A DNA stretch of 64,000 nt from Bacteroidales bacterium H3 (GTDB lineage Bacteria; Bacteroidota; Bacteroidia; Bacteroidales; Muribaculaceae). The DNA is taken from positions 1-64,000 of the forward strand of contig DAAN01000014.1 in assembly GCA_001701135.1 (NCBI GenBank), given 5' to 3'. A program made the translations under genes and the position numbers. Positions 1 through 10,106 of this stretch are shown here, piece after piece (the first letter of the stretch is position 1; the number at the start of each line of letters is the position of its first letter). A model generated the notes under the pieces. The model was not told the DNA's origin. It searched no databases and was given only the letters and a program-made list of their open reading frames with translations.

Positions 1-31
1 CAAATCGACCCCGGGCGTCTTTTTTTGTGTT

Positions 32-799
32 TTATGAGTTTGAGCGGAAGAATGCCCTGTATGCGTCGATTGTGCCGATGCATACGAGGGTGTCCCCGGC
101 CTCTACAATAATGGATTCTGTGTTGTCGGAGTAGTCGGCTGTTGCGGATTTTCCGGATTTGGATCTAGGTTTGCCGTTGTCAGTGGTTTCGTTCGTTGAG
201 ATGAATGGGAGAGCTCGCGTAACTGAGTGGGGAATACCGAGAATGTTATCGGCTACGGTGTCGCGGGCTGCCGCTACGAGTCGCAAACCGTCGAGCATGT
301 CGGGTGTGAGTTGCGAGTATGGGAGTCCCATAAGATGTGTCGGTGTCTTGAACCGCATTACAAATGTTCTGCGGCCGACGCGCAGTGTAGTCACATCTGT
401 CGACAATGATATTTCATTGACCAGATCGTGGGCGGCACGCTGTTCCGGCGCGAGTATTCTTTTTACTTTCAATCCTTCGAGGATTGACTGGTGCAGTTCG
501 TCGATTGCCCGTGCGTAAATGTTTTCCACCCCCATCTTTCTGAGGATTGCCACGGTTTTTATACTTGCACCGAAGTTTTCACCGATTGCAACGATAACGA
601 GATCAACATTTTTCACCGGAAGTGCCGAAAGGGCTGCCTCGTCGGTGGTGTCGAGGTTATAGGCCGTAGTGATGTAATCTTTGATGGCATCTACGTTTGC
701 GGCTTTGAAGTCGGCACCTATCACCTCGTGCCCCATGTCGGTGAGATCGCGCGCGAGGTTTGAACCATAAATGCCGAGTCCGATTATCAGGTATCTCAT
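32..799 (-). CDS. trkA: TrkA-type potassium channel regulatory subunit
   Basis: Cytoplasmic gating subunit (RCK/KTN family) that binds nucleotides and controls the membrane K+ uptake protein. The 255-residue product opens with a Rossmann dinucleotide-binding turn (GLGIYGSNLA, residues 7-16) followed by a typical RCK_N domain, and residues around 125-250 fit an RCK_C domain. The ATG start gives the usual N-terminus directly at the first beta strand. It lies 36 nt downstream of the TrkH-like gene on the same strand, so the pair is very probably one operon encoding a complete K+ uptake system. The C-terminal domain carries a Ser/Lys-rich insertion near residues 205-225 that I cannot explain. Confidence 0.9.
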   Translation of the reverse strand: MRYLIIGLGIYGSNLARDLTDMGHEVIGADFKAANVDAIKDYITTAYNLDTTDEAALSALPVKNVDLVIVAIGENFGASIKTVAILRKMGVENIYARAIDELHQSILEGLKVKRILAPEQRAAHDLVNEISLSTDVTTLRVGRRTFVMRFKTPTHLMGLPYSQLTPDMLDGLRLVAAARDTVADNILGIPHSVTRALPFISTNETTDNGKPRSKSGKSATADYSDNTESIIVEAGDTLVCIGTIDAYRAFFRSNS

Positions 800-835
800 A
801 ATTATTAATCTCCAAGTTAATTATTTATGAATAGA

Positions 836-2692
836 TCAGTTGATTATTATATTCTCTTTTGGGAATTTATAGGGAGGGTCTGTGTGTACGCCGGCTACAC
901 CGACAAGCAGCGAAATCATGCCTACGCGACCGAGAAACATAGCGGTGCACAGGAGTATTTTTGAGGCAGGCGATAGCAGCGGTGTCACTCCGAGCGATGA
1001 TCCTACTGTAAAAAGCGCCGATGTGGCGTCGTAGATCAGTGCTTTTACCGGCAGGTGGGGTTCGAGAGCCACTATGGAAATGCAATAAATTGCGAGAGCA
1101 AGGATGGAAGTGGCGATTACCGATTGTGCTCGCCTTAGCGAGGGAGTGGCGATGGTGCGGTGGTAGACGGTGACTCTGTCGCGTCCGAGTATAGTGGCCC
1201 GCAGGTTTGCGAGCATTACGGCAAATGTGTTGACTTTTATTCCTCCGGCCATCGACTGCGAGGCACCGCCGATCCACATGAGAAAGAGCAGCATAAGGAT
1301 TGTGATGTTCAGAAACCCGTCGGGCGATATTGAGGCGAATCCCGATGAACGGGGCACTGTGGCGTTGAACACCGACTGAATGATTTTTTCGGACAACGAA
1401 AGTCCGGACAGTGAGTTGGAGTATTCAAAAATGAAGAAAAGCAGTGCTGACAGTCCCAGAAGCCAGAAATATGTTGAGAGAACGATCCTCGAGTTAAGGT
1501 CGTAGACGTGTGCCTTGCGGGGAATCGGCGAGCAGAATATGAGATGTCGCCAGAGGCGTTGCACTGAGGCGACAAAAGCGGTTTTGAAATTGACAAGGAG
1601 CGGGAACCCGATGCCTCCGGCGATGACCAGAAGCGAGATGATAATATAGATGCTGTCGTTGCGATGCAGCAGCATTGGGTTGGATAGTCCTCCTTCCACA
1701 TTGGAGAAACCTGCGTTGCAGAATGCAGAGAGGGAGTGAAAGGCTGAAAAAATCAGTTCGTTGGATAAACTCATGCCGAGAGTGCCGTGGATGGAAAGAA
1801 AGATGGCGACAGCGCCTGCGAGTTCGATGGCTACTGTGGCCATGAAGATATAGAGCAGAGTCGGCAGTAGCGAACTCATGCTTTTCGCATAAATGAAGTC
1901 GCGCACCATCAGCTGGTTGTAGATCGAGGCGTTACCGCTGAAAAAGAGGGCGAAAAAGCTTGTGAAAGTCATAATCCCCAGTCCTCCGGCCTGTATCATC
2001 ACCGCAATAACCAGCAGCCCGAGAGGGGTGAATGTCTGCGAGACATCGACTGAAGTCAGGCCGGTGATGCACACCGAGGATGTACTGACGAATAGGGAGT
2101 CGATATAATCGATGCCCCCGACGGTGCAGCGCGGCATCATAAGCAGAAATGAACCGATGAAAATGAAGATCAGGAAACTGGCCGAGAGAATCAGCGAGGG
2201 GTTGGTGCGCCGGTTCAACATTTTCATTATGCCGAATGACACTGTGACCATGGAGTAGACCATAAGCAAAACCATCAGCATTTTACCGGAATATAGTACT
2301 TTCTCGAGTATAGGAATCCATGGATGCTCGGGGTGTGGATAGCAGAGCGGAAGCAACGTGACGAGCATGGCAGTGTCGACAGTCCATTTTACCGGGCGGT
2401 TTTCGCGACGCGTTTCTTTGAATGTGAAGAGCAGACCGTAGATGATGTTGATAAGAAATAGAATCTGGCAACCTTTCAGCACTCTCCGTATATGTATTAG
2501 GGTGGTGTGGTTGTGATCGAATCCCACATAGACAATCATCACCGTGATGCAGACAACCGATGCCACGAATGCAATCACCTCGAGAATCGTCCTGCCCAGA
2601 CGCAGCGCCGACACAAAGCGCAACGTAAACTGCCGATAAATGATCAGCAGCCGCCGTATACGCTCTCTCAGAAATTGAAACGTGTTGTGCAT
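836..2692 (-). CDS. trkH: TrkH/KtrB-family potassium transporter
   Basis: Membrane subunit of a Trk/Ktr K+ uptake system. The 618-residue protein is strongly hydrophobic. Four pore-loop repeats can be read around the selectivity-filter glycines: CITGLTSVD, SAFCNAGFSN, ATVPRSSGFASI and TVGSSLGVTPL. About 150 residues of extra N-terminal sequence with several membrane segments precede the core, which makes it longer than the usual 440-490 residues of KtrB/TrkH; similar N-terminal extensions are common in Bacteroidetes. The gene sits just downstream of a hairpin that probably terminates the preceding DUF4923 transcript, and just upstream of trkA. I do not see a clear promoter in the short gap. 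Confidence 0.9.
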   Translation of the reverse strand: MHNTFQFLRERIRRLLIIYRQFTLRFVSALRLGRTILEVIAFVASVVCITVMIVYVGFDHNHTTLIHIRRVLKGCQILFLINIIYGLLFTFKETRRENRPVKWTVDTAMLVTLLPLCYPHPEHPWIPILEKVLYSGKMLMVLLMVYSMVTVSFGIMKMLNRRTNPSLILSASFLIFIFIGSFLLMMPRCTVGGIDYIDSLFVSTSSVCITGLTSVDVSQTFTPLGLLVIAVMIQAGGLGIMTFTSFFALFFSGNASIYNQLMVRDFIYAKSMSSLLPTLLYIFMATVAIELAGAVAIFLSIHGTLGMSLSNELIFSAFHSLSAFCNAGFSNVEGGLSNPMLLHRNDSIYIIISLLVIAGGIGFPLLVNFKTAFVASVQRLWRHLIFCSPIPRKAHVYDLNSRIVLSTYFWLLGLSALLFFIFEYSNSLSGLSLSEKIIQSVFNATVPRSSGFASISPDGFLNITILMLLFLMWIGGASQSMAGGIKVNTFAVMLANLRATILGRDRVTVYHRTIATPSLRRAQSVIATSILALAIYCISIVALEPHLPVKALIYDATSALFTVGSSLGVTPLLSPASKILLCTAMFLGRVGMISLLVGVAGVHTDPPYKFPKENIIIN

Positions 2693-2704
2693 ATCGATAA
2701 TAAA

Positions 2705-2739
2705 ACGCCTGAGCCTACCGAAACGGTTGGCTCAGGCGT
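2705..2739 (-). terminator. Hairpin terminator of the DUF4923 gene
   Basis: The arms ACGCCTGAGCC (2705-2715) and GGCTCAGGCGT (2729-2739) form a perfect 11-bp stem. Read on the minus strand it is followed by TTTTATTAT, so it should end transcripts coming from the DUF4923 gene just before trkH begins. Beside it, 2732-2750 and 2751-2769 are two near-identical 19-nt copies that duplicate part of the hairpin arm. Confidence 0.65.
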
Positions 2740-2797
2740 GAAATTTTGGTTCAGGCGTGAATTTTTGGGGAAGGGAGTCTTGATTGACCTGAGAAAA

Positions 2798-3583
2798 TTA
2801 CTGGCGGCGCTTCAGCAGATCGAGCAGCCCTCCGAGACCTTGCTGAGTGCCTGCGGTGGAGTCGGCATTCTGTGTGCTTCCGGTGTTCTGCGGGGCGGAT
2901 GTGCCGGCGCCCTGCACATCGGCAATCTTGTCGAGCGCGAAGCCACAGTTGAGACCCTCATAGCTGTTGAGCAGAGTCGCTGCAGCCTGAATTGATTTTC
3001 GGCCTGTGAGTTTGGCCACGGTGTTGAGCAGGGCAATGAGTTTGTCGGCGTCGAATGTCATCGAGAGTCTGTTGCCTGTTTTCTGTAGCTCGGCATCGAT
3101 CTGTCCGATACCGATTTTGCCGAGGGCCTGAAATTTGAAAGTGAAGAAGTTGCCGTCGGGTCGTGCTGTGCTGTGGACGAAAGTGCCTCCCAGTTTCAAC
3201 CGGCCGAGCACAAACTGAAAAGTAGAGTCGGGATTGAGCGTAACCTGCAGCTGGCTGAGGTTCACGCGGTCGTAGTAAGGTTTGATTTTGTTGACAATCA
3301 CGGCAGCCATGGCAGCGCCGCCTGCCTTTTTCAGCAGATTGTCAGATTCAAAAGTCACGGCAGGTTCGCGGTATTTCCATACACCTGCCACATCGGCATG
3401 AGTGAGTTTTTTGCCTCCTGTGAGGCCGCTGATAAGTCCTGTAATGGCATCGGTTGCCGATGAACCGTTATTGTCCCGGTTGCCGCCGAGGGCGCCGAGG
3501 ATGTCGCCGAGCGATGACTGGGCTGTCGCTGCGGGCGCACACATAAATATGAGGGCCATGAAGGCCAAAATCAACTTTTTCAT
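2798..3583 (-). CDS. DUF4923 family lipocalin-like exported protein
   Basis: A 261-residue secreted protein of a Bacteroidales-specific family with a lipocalin-like beta-barrel fold; no biochemical function is known to me. A Sec signal peptide is clear (MKKLILAFMALIFMCAP, cleavage probably after TAQ near residue 22). A low-complexity Gly/Asn linker follows, then the family core starting at HADVAGVWKY (near residue 63) and the NPDSTFQF strand. The C-terminal 35 residues are rich in Gly, Gln and Thr and end in basic residues. A possible TAATTTTG -7 element (3592-3599, minus strand) ends only 8 nt before the ATG, so the transcript may be almost leaderless. Family assignment is from memory of its typical core. 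Confidence 0.75.
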   Translation of the reverse strand: MKKLILAFMALIFMCAPAATAQSSLGDILGALGGNRDNNGSSATDAITGLISGLTGGKKLTHADVAGVWKYREPAVTFESDNLLKKAGGAAMAAVIVNKIKPYYDRVNLSQLQVTLNPDSTFQFVLGRLKLGGTFVHSTARPDGNFFTFKFQALGKIGIGQIDAELQKTGNRLSMTFDADKLIALLNTVAKLTGRKSIQAAATLLNSYEGLNCGFALDKIADVQGAGTSAPQNTGSTQNADSTAGTQQGLGGLLDLLKRRQ

Positions 3584-3591
3584 ATCAGACG

Positions 3592-3599
3592 CAAAATTA
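3592..3599 (-). promoter_or_regulatory. -7 promoter element of the DUF4923 gene
   Basis: TAATTTTG on the minus strand, a perfect match to the Bacteroidetes TAnnTTTG element. No clear -33 TTTG is visible at the expected distance. If transcription begins about 4 nt downstream of the element, the 5' leader is only about 5 nt. Confidence 0.5.
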
Positions 3600-3809
3600 A
3601 CAATAATTCCCGAGAGATAGGGTAGAAAAAGGTAATAACAGCAATGTTAAAACTTTTAACACTTTTATTTGCTTTAAGTTGGCTAAAAAGCGTTAACTTT
3701 ACAAAAATTTTTGGCATACCCAAGGGATTGGTGTGCTCTGATGTAACTCAGTGCATAAGGACAGACTGTAATTCCGATTGTCTGCTACGCTGAAACACAG
3801 TATATTATA
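3600..3809. other. Divergent intergenic region
   Basis: About 210 nt between the minus-strand DUF4923 gene and the plus-strand barrel operon. It is A+T rich in its left half. A weak promoter candidate for the operon is TTTG at 3668 with TAACTTTA at 3694, but the spacing (22 nt) and last base depart from consensus. The right half forms a leader of about 100 nt with a small inverted repeat (CAGAC near 3765, GTCTG near 3780). No ORF of note. Confidence 0.4.
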
Positions 3810-4547
3810 ATGATACGACGAATACTATTATTCCTGGCTGTGGCTGTGATCTCGTCCTGCGGTGTGGCAAACGCTCAGGTTGAATTCAAGCGCGAACTCG
3901 AGCAGGTGTCGTTTGTCCCCAAAGGGCAATGGATCACCGGCGTGAGTGTTAGCTTCTCGCAGTCGAGTCAGGATAACTACCAGTTCTTCATTGTGGAAGG
4001 TATCGACGGCGATGCCTACACGATGAAAGTGAGTCCGATGCTGATGTATTGTTTCAAGGACAATCTGGCTGCAGGCGGAAAGTTTTCCTACACCCGTACA
4101 CGTACCCATCTCAATTCGGCCAACATGGTGATCGATTCCGAAACAAACTACGATGTAGACAATCTATATCAGGTTTCGCAAAACTATTCGGCCATGGCAT
4201 GCTTCCGTAACTATTTCAGCTTCGGCAGAAGTCATCGGTTCGGCATGTTCAATGAAGTGCAGATGCAGTTTGGCGGCGGACAGTCGAAGATTCTCAACGG
4301 CTCGGGCGATGATCTGACCGGCACCTACAGCAAGTCGTGGAACATGAACATCGGTCTGGCGCCCGGGCTTGTGATGTTTCTGAACAACTATTCGGCGGTC
4401 GAAGTGAATGTCGGGCTGCTCGGTTTCAATTATTCACATACCAAAAGCACCACCGACCAAATCTACGACGCGAAAGTCGACAACAAAAACGCCAATTTTA
4501 AAATAAACCTGTTCTCCATCACATTCGGAGTGACATTCTATCTTTAA
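3810..4547 (+). CDS. Outer-membrane beta-barrel protein, first of a tandem pair
   Basis: A 245-residue protein I cannot assign to a named family. It has a signal peptide (MIRRILLFLAVAVISSCGVANAQ). The Cys in SSCG could be a lipobox but the ANAQ cleavage site looks more likely. The mature part alternates aromatic and polar residues as in beta strands and ends in FSITFGVTFYL, a typical barrel end with a terminal hydrophobic strand. It is clearly paralogous to the next gene: both share VPKGQW near the N-terminus, a (Y/F)RxY..(L/F)GRxxRFG(M/V)FN block in the middle, a PG.(V/C) strand and the last strand. It is 12 nt from that gene and first in the operon 3810-7814. Confidence 0.8.
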   Translation: MIRRILLFLAVAVISSCGVANAQVEFKRELEQVSFVPKGQWITGVSVSFSQSSQDNYQFFIVEGIDGDAYTMKVSPMLMYCFKDNLAAGGKFSYTRTRTHLNSANMVIDSETNYDVDNLYQVSQNYSAMACFRNYFSFGRSHRFGMFNEVQMQFGGGQSKILNGSGDDLTGTYSKSWNMNIGLAPGLVMFLNNYSAVEVNVGLLGFNYSHTKSTTDQIYDAKVDNKNANFKINLFSITFGVTFYL

Positions 4548-4559
4548 TCCGCAGCGACC

Positions 4560-5465
4560 ATGACAAAGAAACTCCTATTTGCGATATTCAGCCTGGTGAC
4601 TGCGGCGTCGGCGCTTATGGCCGAACCTGTCGGGGGCGAACGAGATTTTGTCGACGGCATCCCCTTGCTCGGCTCCATGGCCCGGGGGCAAAAGATTCCC
4701 GTAGACTCCACCATCGTATCGAGTGAAGACATTGACGAGAAAGTGATTGTCGACGGCGACACAGTGTCGATAGTGCTTCCACAGAAAAATTACGGCCGCT
4801 ATGACCGCGGTCTGCTAAATTATCTATTTGTGCCTAAAGGGCAATGGTCATTTGCCCTTATGGCATCGTACGGCGAGTTATCCACCAACGATGTGCAGCT
4901 GCTTTCGGTGATAAAAGATATGGACTTCAAGCTGCAGAGCTTCTCGATTCAGCCCTCCATATCCTATTTTTTCCGCAGCAATCAGGCGATAGGTCTGAAA
5001 TTCGTGTATGTAAAACGCACGCTCGATCTGCCCAGTTTCGGAGTGGATTTCGAAGATGATCTGAATTTTTCCATCAAGGATGTGAGCTATTACGACCAGA
5101 GTTTTACCACTTCGGCATTCTATCGCAGCTACGTGGGGCTCGGACGTGAACGACGCTTCGGAGTGTTCAACGATGTAGACCTTGCGTTCGGCGCCACTTC
5201 GTCGCGATTCAAACGGGCCTACAACGGCGAGGTGCGCGACACTCGCACCAACGGTATGACTGTGTCGCTGAACTTCTCTCCCGGTGTGTGCGTGTTTATA
5301 ATGGATCAGGTAGCGTTCAATGTCAGCTTCGGCGTTTTCGGCATCAAGGTGCACCACGAAAAGCAGATCACTAACGGCATTGAGGAGGGCTCCCGCACAT
5401 CTTCGGGCGCCAACTTCCGCTTCAATATCTTCAATATCAACTTCGGTATGGCCGTGTTTATATGA
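4560..5465 (+). CDS. Outer-membrane beta-barrel protein, second of a tandem pair
   Basis: A 301-residue exported protein, paralog of the preceding gene with an extra 60 residues of N-terminal sequence. A signal peptide (MTKKLLFAIFSLVTAASALMA) is followed by an acidic linker region, then the shared FVPKGQW motif near residue 90. The shared block YRSYVGLGRERRFGVFNDV lies near residues 185-203, and the closing strand is FNINFGMAVFI. Its stop codon overlaps the start of the PCMD lipoprotein gene by 4 nt (ATGA), which implies translational coupling. Function unknown; the pairing suggests two barrels that act with the lipoprotein at the outer membrane. Confidence 0.8.
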   Translation: MTKKLLFAIFSLVTAASALMAEPVGGERDFVDGIPLLGSMARGQKIPVDSTIVSSEDIDEKVIVDGDTVSIVLPQKNYGRYDRGLLNYLFVPKGQWSFALMASYGELSTNDVQLLSVIKDMDFKLQSFSIQPSISYFFRSNQAIGLKFVYVKRTLDLPSFGVDFEDDLNFSIKDVSYYDQSFTTSAFYRSYVGLGRERRFGVFNDVDLAFGATSSRFKRAYNGEVRDTRTNGMTVSLNFSPGVCVFIMDQVAFNVSFGVFGIKVHHEKQITNGIEEGSRTSSGANFRFNIFNINFGMAVFI

Positions 5466-7045
5466 CGATGAAAATCAACAGAATCACAATATTGCCCTGG
5501 CTTTTAGCCTCCATGTCCCTGATTTTCGCCGGGTGCATCCGCAACGACATCCCCTATCCGAGGATTCAGCCGGGCTTTGCTTCCATGGAAGCAAAGGGGT
5601 TGCTCCGTGAGGCCGAAATCGACAGCGTGACGCGGACGGTGACCCTGACTTTCAATGAAGAAACCGACATCCGCGCCGTAGAGATTACCTCATATACACT
5701 TACTCCCGATGCACGGCTTGTAAGTGGAAATCTCGATGAGCCTGTTGACCTTTCCGAAAAATATGTCTGCACTTTAGCCCTATATCAAGACTACGACTGG
5801 ACTATCCAAGGTGTGCAGAATATCGAGCGGTATTTCACTGTGGAGAACCAGATCGGAGCATCGGAGATTGATGTGGAGAACCGCACCGTGAAGGTGACCG
5901 TGCCATCGTTTGGCGGCGGCTTCAAGGCTGTAAAGGTGCTGACCATGAAATTGGGACCGACGGGGTGCACCGTCACACCTTCGCTCGAGGGTGAAACCGT
6001 CGATCTGTCCCGGCCCGTGGAGGTAACCGTAACCGCCTGGGGACGCACCGAAGTGTGGACCATCTCGGCCGAGCAGGTCGATTCCAATGTCAATACCGTC
6101 CGCGTTGATCCGTGGACCAATGTTGCCTGGGTTTACGGCACCGGTATCGCCGGAGTCGACAACGGTGTGGAATACCGTCTGCAAGGCACTCAGCAGTGGA
6201 CACGTGTGCCGCGTGAATGGCTCACCGTCAATGGCGGCGAATTCCATGCGCGTATCATCAACCTCAAGGCAGAAACCGCATATGAGGCACGTGCTTACGG
6301 CAATGATGAATTTGGAGAGACTCTTAAATTCACCACCGGCGGCATCTACGAGATGCCTAACCGCTCGTTTGACCAATGGTCGAAGAACGGAGCCGTGTGG
6401 CAGCCATGGGGCGAAGGCGAGACTCCTTACTGGGATACAGGCAACAAGGGCGCCGCGACATTGGGCGACAGCAATGTGGTGCCCACCAACGACACTTCGA
6501 CAGGCAAAGGCAAAGCGGCCATGCTGCAGACCAAGTTTGTGGGCATAGGACCTTTGGGCAAACTTGCCGCCGGTTCGATTTATGCCGGAACATTCAAGAA
6601 AGTCGACGGCACCAACGGTATCCTCGGTTTTGGCCGTCCGATTGATGTATACCCCACACGTCTGCAGGGCTACTTCACCTACAAGACCGCTCCTATCAAC
6701 AAGGCAAGCAACGGATTCAAGGACCTTATCGGTGAACCCGACACCTGCGTGGTGTGGTGCGCGCTGATCGATTCACCCGAACCGTTCGAATGCCGCACCA
6801 ATCCCAAAAATCAGCATCTGTTTGATCCCGACGCTCCCGACGTCATCGCTTACGGAAAGATGCAGGTAGGCTATGATGTTCCCGAATACACCCGCTTCGA
6901 AGTCGAACTGAAATATAACGCCACCGACCGTCATCCCACATATCTGCTGATAGTTGCCGCCGCAAGCAAATATGGCGACTACTTCACCGGAGGCGAAGGT
7001 GCGGTGATGTGTGTCGACGATTTCGAACTTCTCTATGATTACTAA
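5462..7045 (+). CDS. PCMD-domain surface lipoprotein
   Basis: A 527-residue lipoprotein whose C-terminal half fits the 'putative carbohydrate metabolism' (PCMD) domain found in Bacteroidetes surface proteins. The lipobox is FAGC (Cys near residue 21). Residues about 30-220 look like repeated beta-sandwich domains (the pattern VDLS.P/EVTV...WTI occurs twice). A fibronectin-like segment follows, ending in TAYEARAYGNDEFG. The PCMD domain starts at MPNRSFDQW (near residue 298) and ends in CVDDFELLYDY. The start overlaps the previous stop (ATGA); a second ATG two codons in is an alternative. The domain name does not establish an enzymatic role; carbohydrate binding is an inference. Confidence 0.82.
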   Translation: MTMKINRITILPWLLASMSLIFAGCIRNDIPYPRIQPGFASMEAKGLLREAEIDSVTRTVTLTFNEETDIRAVEITSYTLTPDARLVSGNLDEPVDLSEKYVCTLALYQDYDWTIQGVQNIERYFTVENQIGASEIDVENRTVKVTVPSFGGGFKAVKVLTMKLGPTGCTVTPSLEGETVDLSRPVEVTVTAWGRTEVWTISAEQVDSNVNTVRVDPWTNVAWVYGTGIAGVDNGVEYRLQGTQQWTRVPREWLTVNGGEFHARIINLKAETAYEARAYGNDEFGETLKFTTGGIYEMPNRSFDQWSKNGAVWQPWGEGETPYWDTGNKGAATLGDSNVVPTNDTSTGKGKAAMLQTKFVGIGPLGKLAAGSIYAGTFKKVDGTNGILGFGRPIDVYPTRLQGYFTYKTAPINKASNGFKDLIGEPDTCVVWCALIDSPEPFECRTNPKNQHLFDPDAPDVIAYGKMQVGYDVPEYTRFEVELKYNATDRHPTYLLIVAAASKYGDYFTGGEGAVMCVDDFELLYDY

Positions 7046-7058
7046 TAAAATTCCGACG

Positions 7059-7814
7059 ATGAATACTTGCACAAAACTCATTGCAGCAGCCGCCTTGGCA
7101 GTAACTTCCGCCCTGCTGCCTGTCTCGGCTCAAAATCTGATGTTTGACAACCCTGACAACAAGTCATATTTCGGTGCGCGCGTGGCCGTGGATTTCTCGT
7201 CAGCCTCAAACGGCGGCCTCAACTACAGCAGCAAAGCCGGTTTCTCGGCCGGTGCCATCTACAATATGCCTGTGGTCAAGAATTTCTATTTCGAGCCGGG
7301 CTTGTTTTTCTTCTATGACGTGTTCGGTACCTCCTTCGTTGCCGAGCATAAATTCCCCACGGTCGATGCCGACGGCAACGATGTCACCGGCGTGAAATAT
7401 TATCAGGTCGACGGCTCGCTGCGCAACTTCGGTTTCCGCATCCCCTTCAATTTCGGTTACCATTTCGATTTTGACGAGAATATCCAGGTGTCGGTATTCA
7501 CCGGTCCGCAGCTCAATCTCAGCCTTGTTGCCCGCTATCACCAGAATGGCGTGATTTCCCCGGCTCCCGACAGCCGCGTCTACGACTCCGCCTCGGTCAG
7601 CGCATTCGGCACCAACGGTTTCAAGCATGTCGACCTGCAGTGGAACATCGGTGTCGGTGTCAACTATGACCACTATTATGCCTCAGTCAGCGGCTCAATC
7701 GGCGCCACCCGCATGAAAAGCGCGTCGGTGATTCCCTGCGGCAGTTTTCAGGCTTACTTCCCCACTAACATCAAGCGCAACATATTCAACATCACCGTCG
7801 GCTATAACTTCTGA
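7059..7814 (+). CDS. PorT-like outer-membrane beta-barrel protein
   Basis: Porin-like outer-membrane protein of about 251 residues, last gene of the operon. I start it at the ATG giving MNTCTKLIAAAALAV, a proper signal peptide ending VSAQ; the longer upstream reading overlaps the PCMD gene and lacks a signal. The mature protein has a beta-barrel pattern with repeated Gly-aromatic turns (FGARVAVDFSS, FNFGYHFDF, GPQLNLSL) and ends NIFNITVGYNF with a C-terminal Phe, as expected for BamA-dependent insertion. It resembles the outer membrane beta-barrel (PorT-type) family. It is followed by a strong hairpin with a T tract, so the operon ends here. Confidence 0.8.
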   Translation: MNTCTKLIAAAALAVTSALLPVSAQNLMFDNPDNKSYFGARVAVDFSSASNGGLNYSSKAGFSAGAIYNMPVVKNFYFEPGLFFFYDVFGTSFVAEHKFPTVDADGNDVTGVKYYQVDGSLRNFGFRIPFNFGYHFDFDENIQVSVFTGPQLNLSLVARYHQNGVISPAPDSRVYDSASVSAFGTNGFKHVDLQWNIGVGVNYDHYYASVSGSIGATRMKSASVIPCGSFQAYFPTNIKRNIFNITVGYNF

Positions 7815-7840
7815 CAATACCCTACAGTCAAGGTAGTAAA

Positions 7841-7878
7841 AGCGCTGTGTTAGGATTTTTGACACAGCGCCTTTTTTT
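7841..7878 (+). terminator. Terminator with the recurrent GCGCTGTGT hairpin
   Basis: The stem arms GCGCTGTGT (7842-7850) and ACACAGCGC (7862-7870) are followed by seven T residues (7872-7878). It is a classic intrinsic terminator for the barrel/PCMD operon. The same stem sequence recurs at 22770-22806 and 51632-51662. Confidence 0.85.
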
Positions 7879-7959
7879 GTATGGCGCTCTCCGGAGATAG
7901 TGCGCGACGGGAGAGGTTGAGAGTTTTTTATTATCAGACATGAAAAACGTTGAAATTGA

Positions 7960-9669
<1,710 letters not shown>

Positions 9670-9715
9670 GCGACCCGAGTAAAGAAAGCATCAACCCTCA
9701 CAAAACACTGCCCAG

Positions 9716-10009
9716 ATGGTAAAGCATATAGTGATGTTCAAACTCAAAGGCGACACATCGGTGCGCCTTGCCGCCGCGGAAGCTTTCCGCGACGCGCTCA
9801 TGGCGCTCCCCGCACAGATTCCGTGCCTCGAATCAATGGAAGTCGGCATCAATGTCAATCCTGCCGAGAGCTGGGATGTGGTGCTCACCGCCGTGGTGCC
9901 TTCGATTGACGACGTCACAGTCTATGCCTTGCATCCGGCTCATGTGGCTGCCGCCGCAATCATAGCCCCCGTCAAGGAGAGCCGTGCCTGCGTAGACTAC
10001 GAATGCTGA
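9716..10009 (+). CDS. Dabb-family stress-responsive alpha/beta-barrel protein
   Basis: A 97-residue cytoplasmic protein fitting the Dabb (stress-responsive A/B barrel) family, small dimeric ferredoxin-like domains found in enzymes and stress proteins. The N-terminal VKHIVMFKLK strand and the central LESMEVGINVNPAESWDVVLTAV are typical. Length matches the family norm of about 95-105. The last codons and stop (GAA TGC TGA) lie within the first copy of a perfect 23-nt tandem duplication. The gene sits between the ABC-F gene and purL on the same strand; physiological role unknown. Confidence 0.85.
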   Translation: MVKHIVMFKLKGDTSVRLAAAEAFRDALMALPAQIPCLESMEVGINVNPAESWDVVLTAVVPSIDDVTVYALHPAHVAAAAIIAPVKESRACVDYEC

Positions 10010-10046
10010 GACCCCGGCTCTGTGAATGCTGAGACCCCGGCTCTGT
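10001..10046 (+). repeat. Perfect 23-nt tandem duplication at a stop codon
   Basis: Positions 10001-10023 and 10024-10046 are identical, and a third copy starts (GAATACTGA, one mismatch) and breaks off. The unit begins GAATGCTGAGACC and holds the stop codon of the Dabb gene. Because the copies follow the stop, the protein is unaffected. It looks like a recent replication-slippage event. Confidence 0.9.
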
Positions 10047-10106
10047 GAATACTGAAAAACCGGCGCTACCGCGCTGAAAACATAAACCAACCAACTGACA
10101 ACAACA

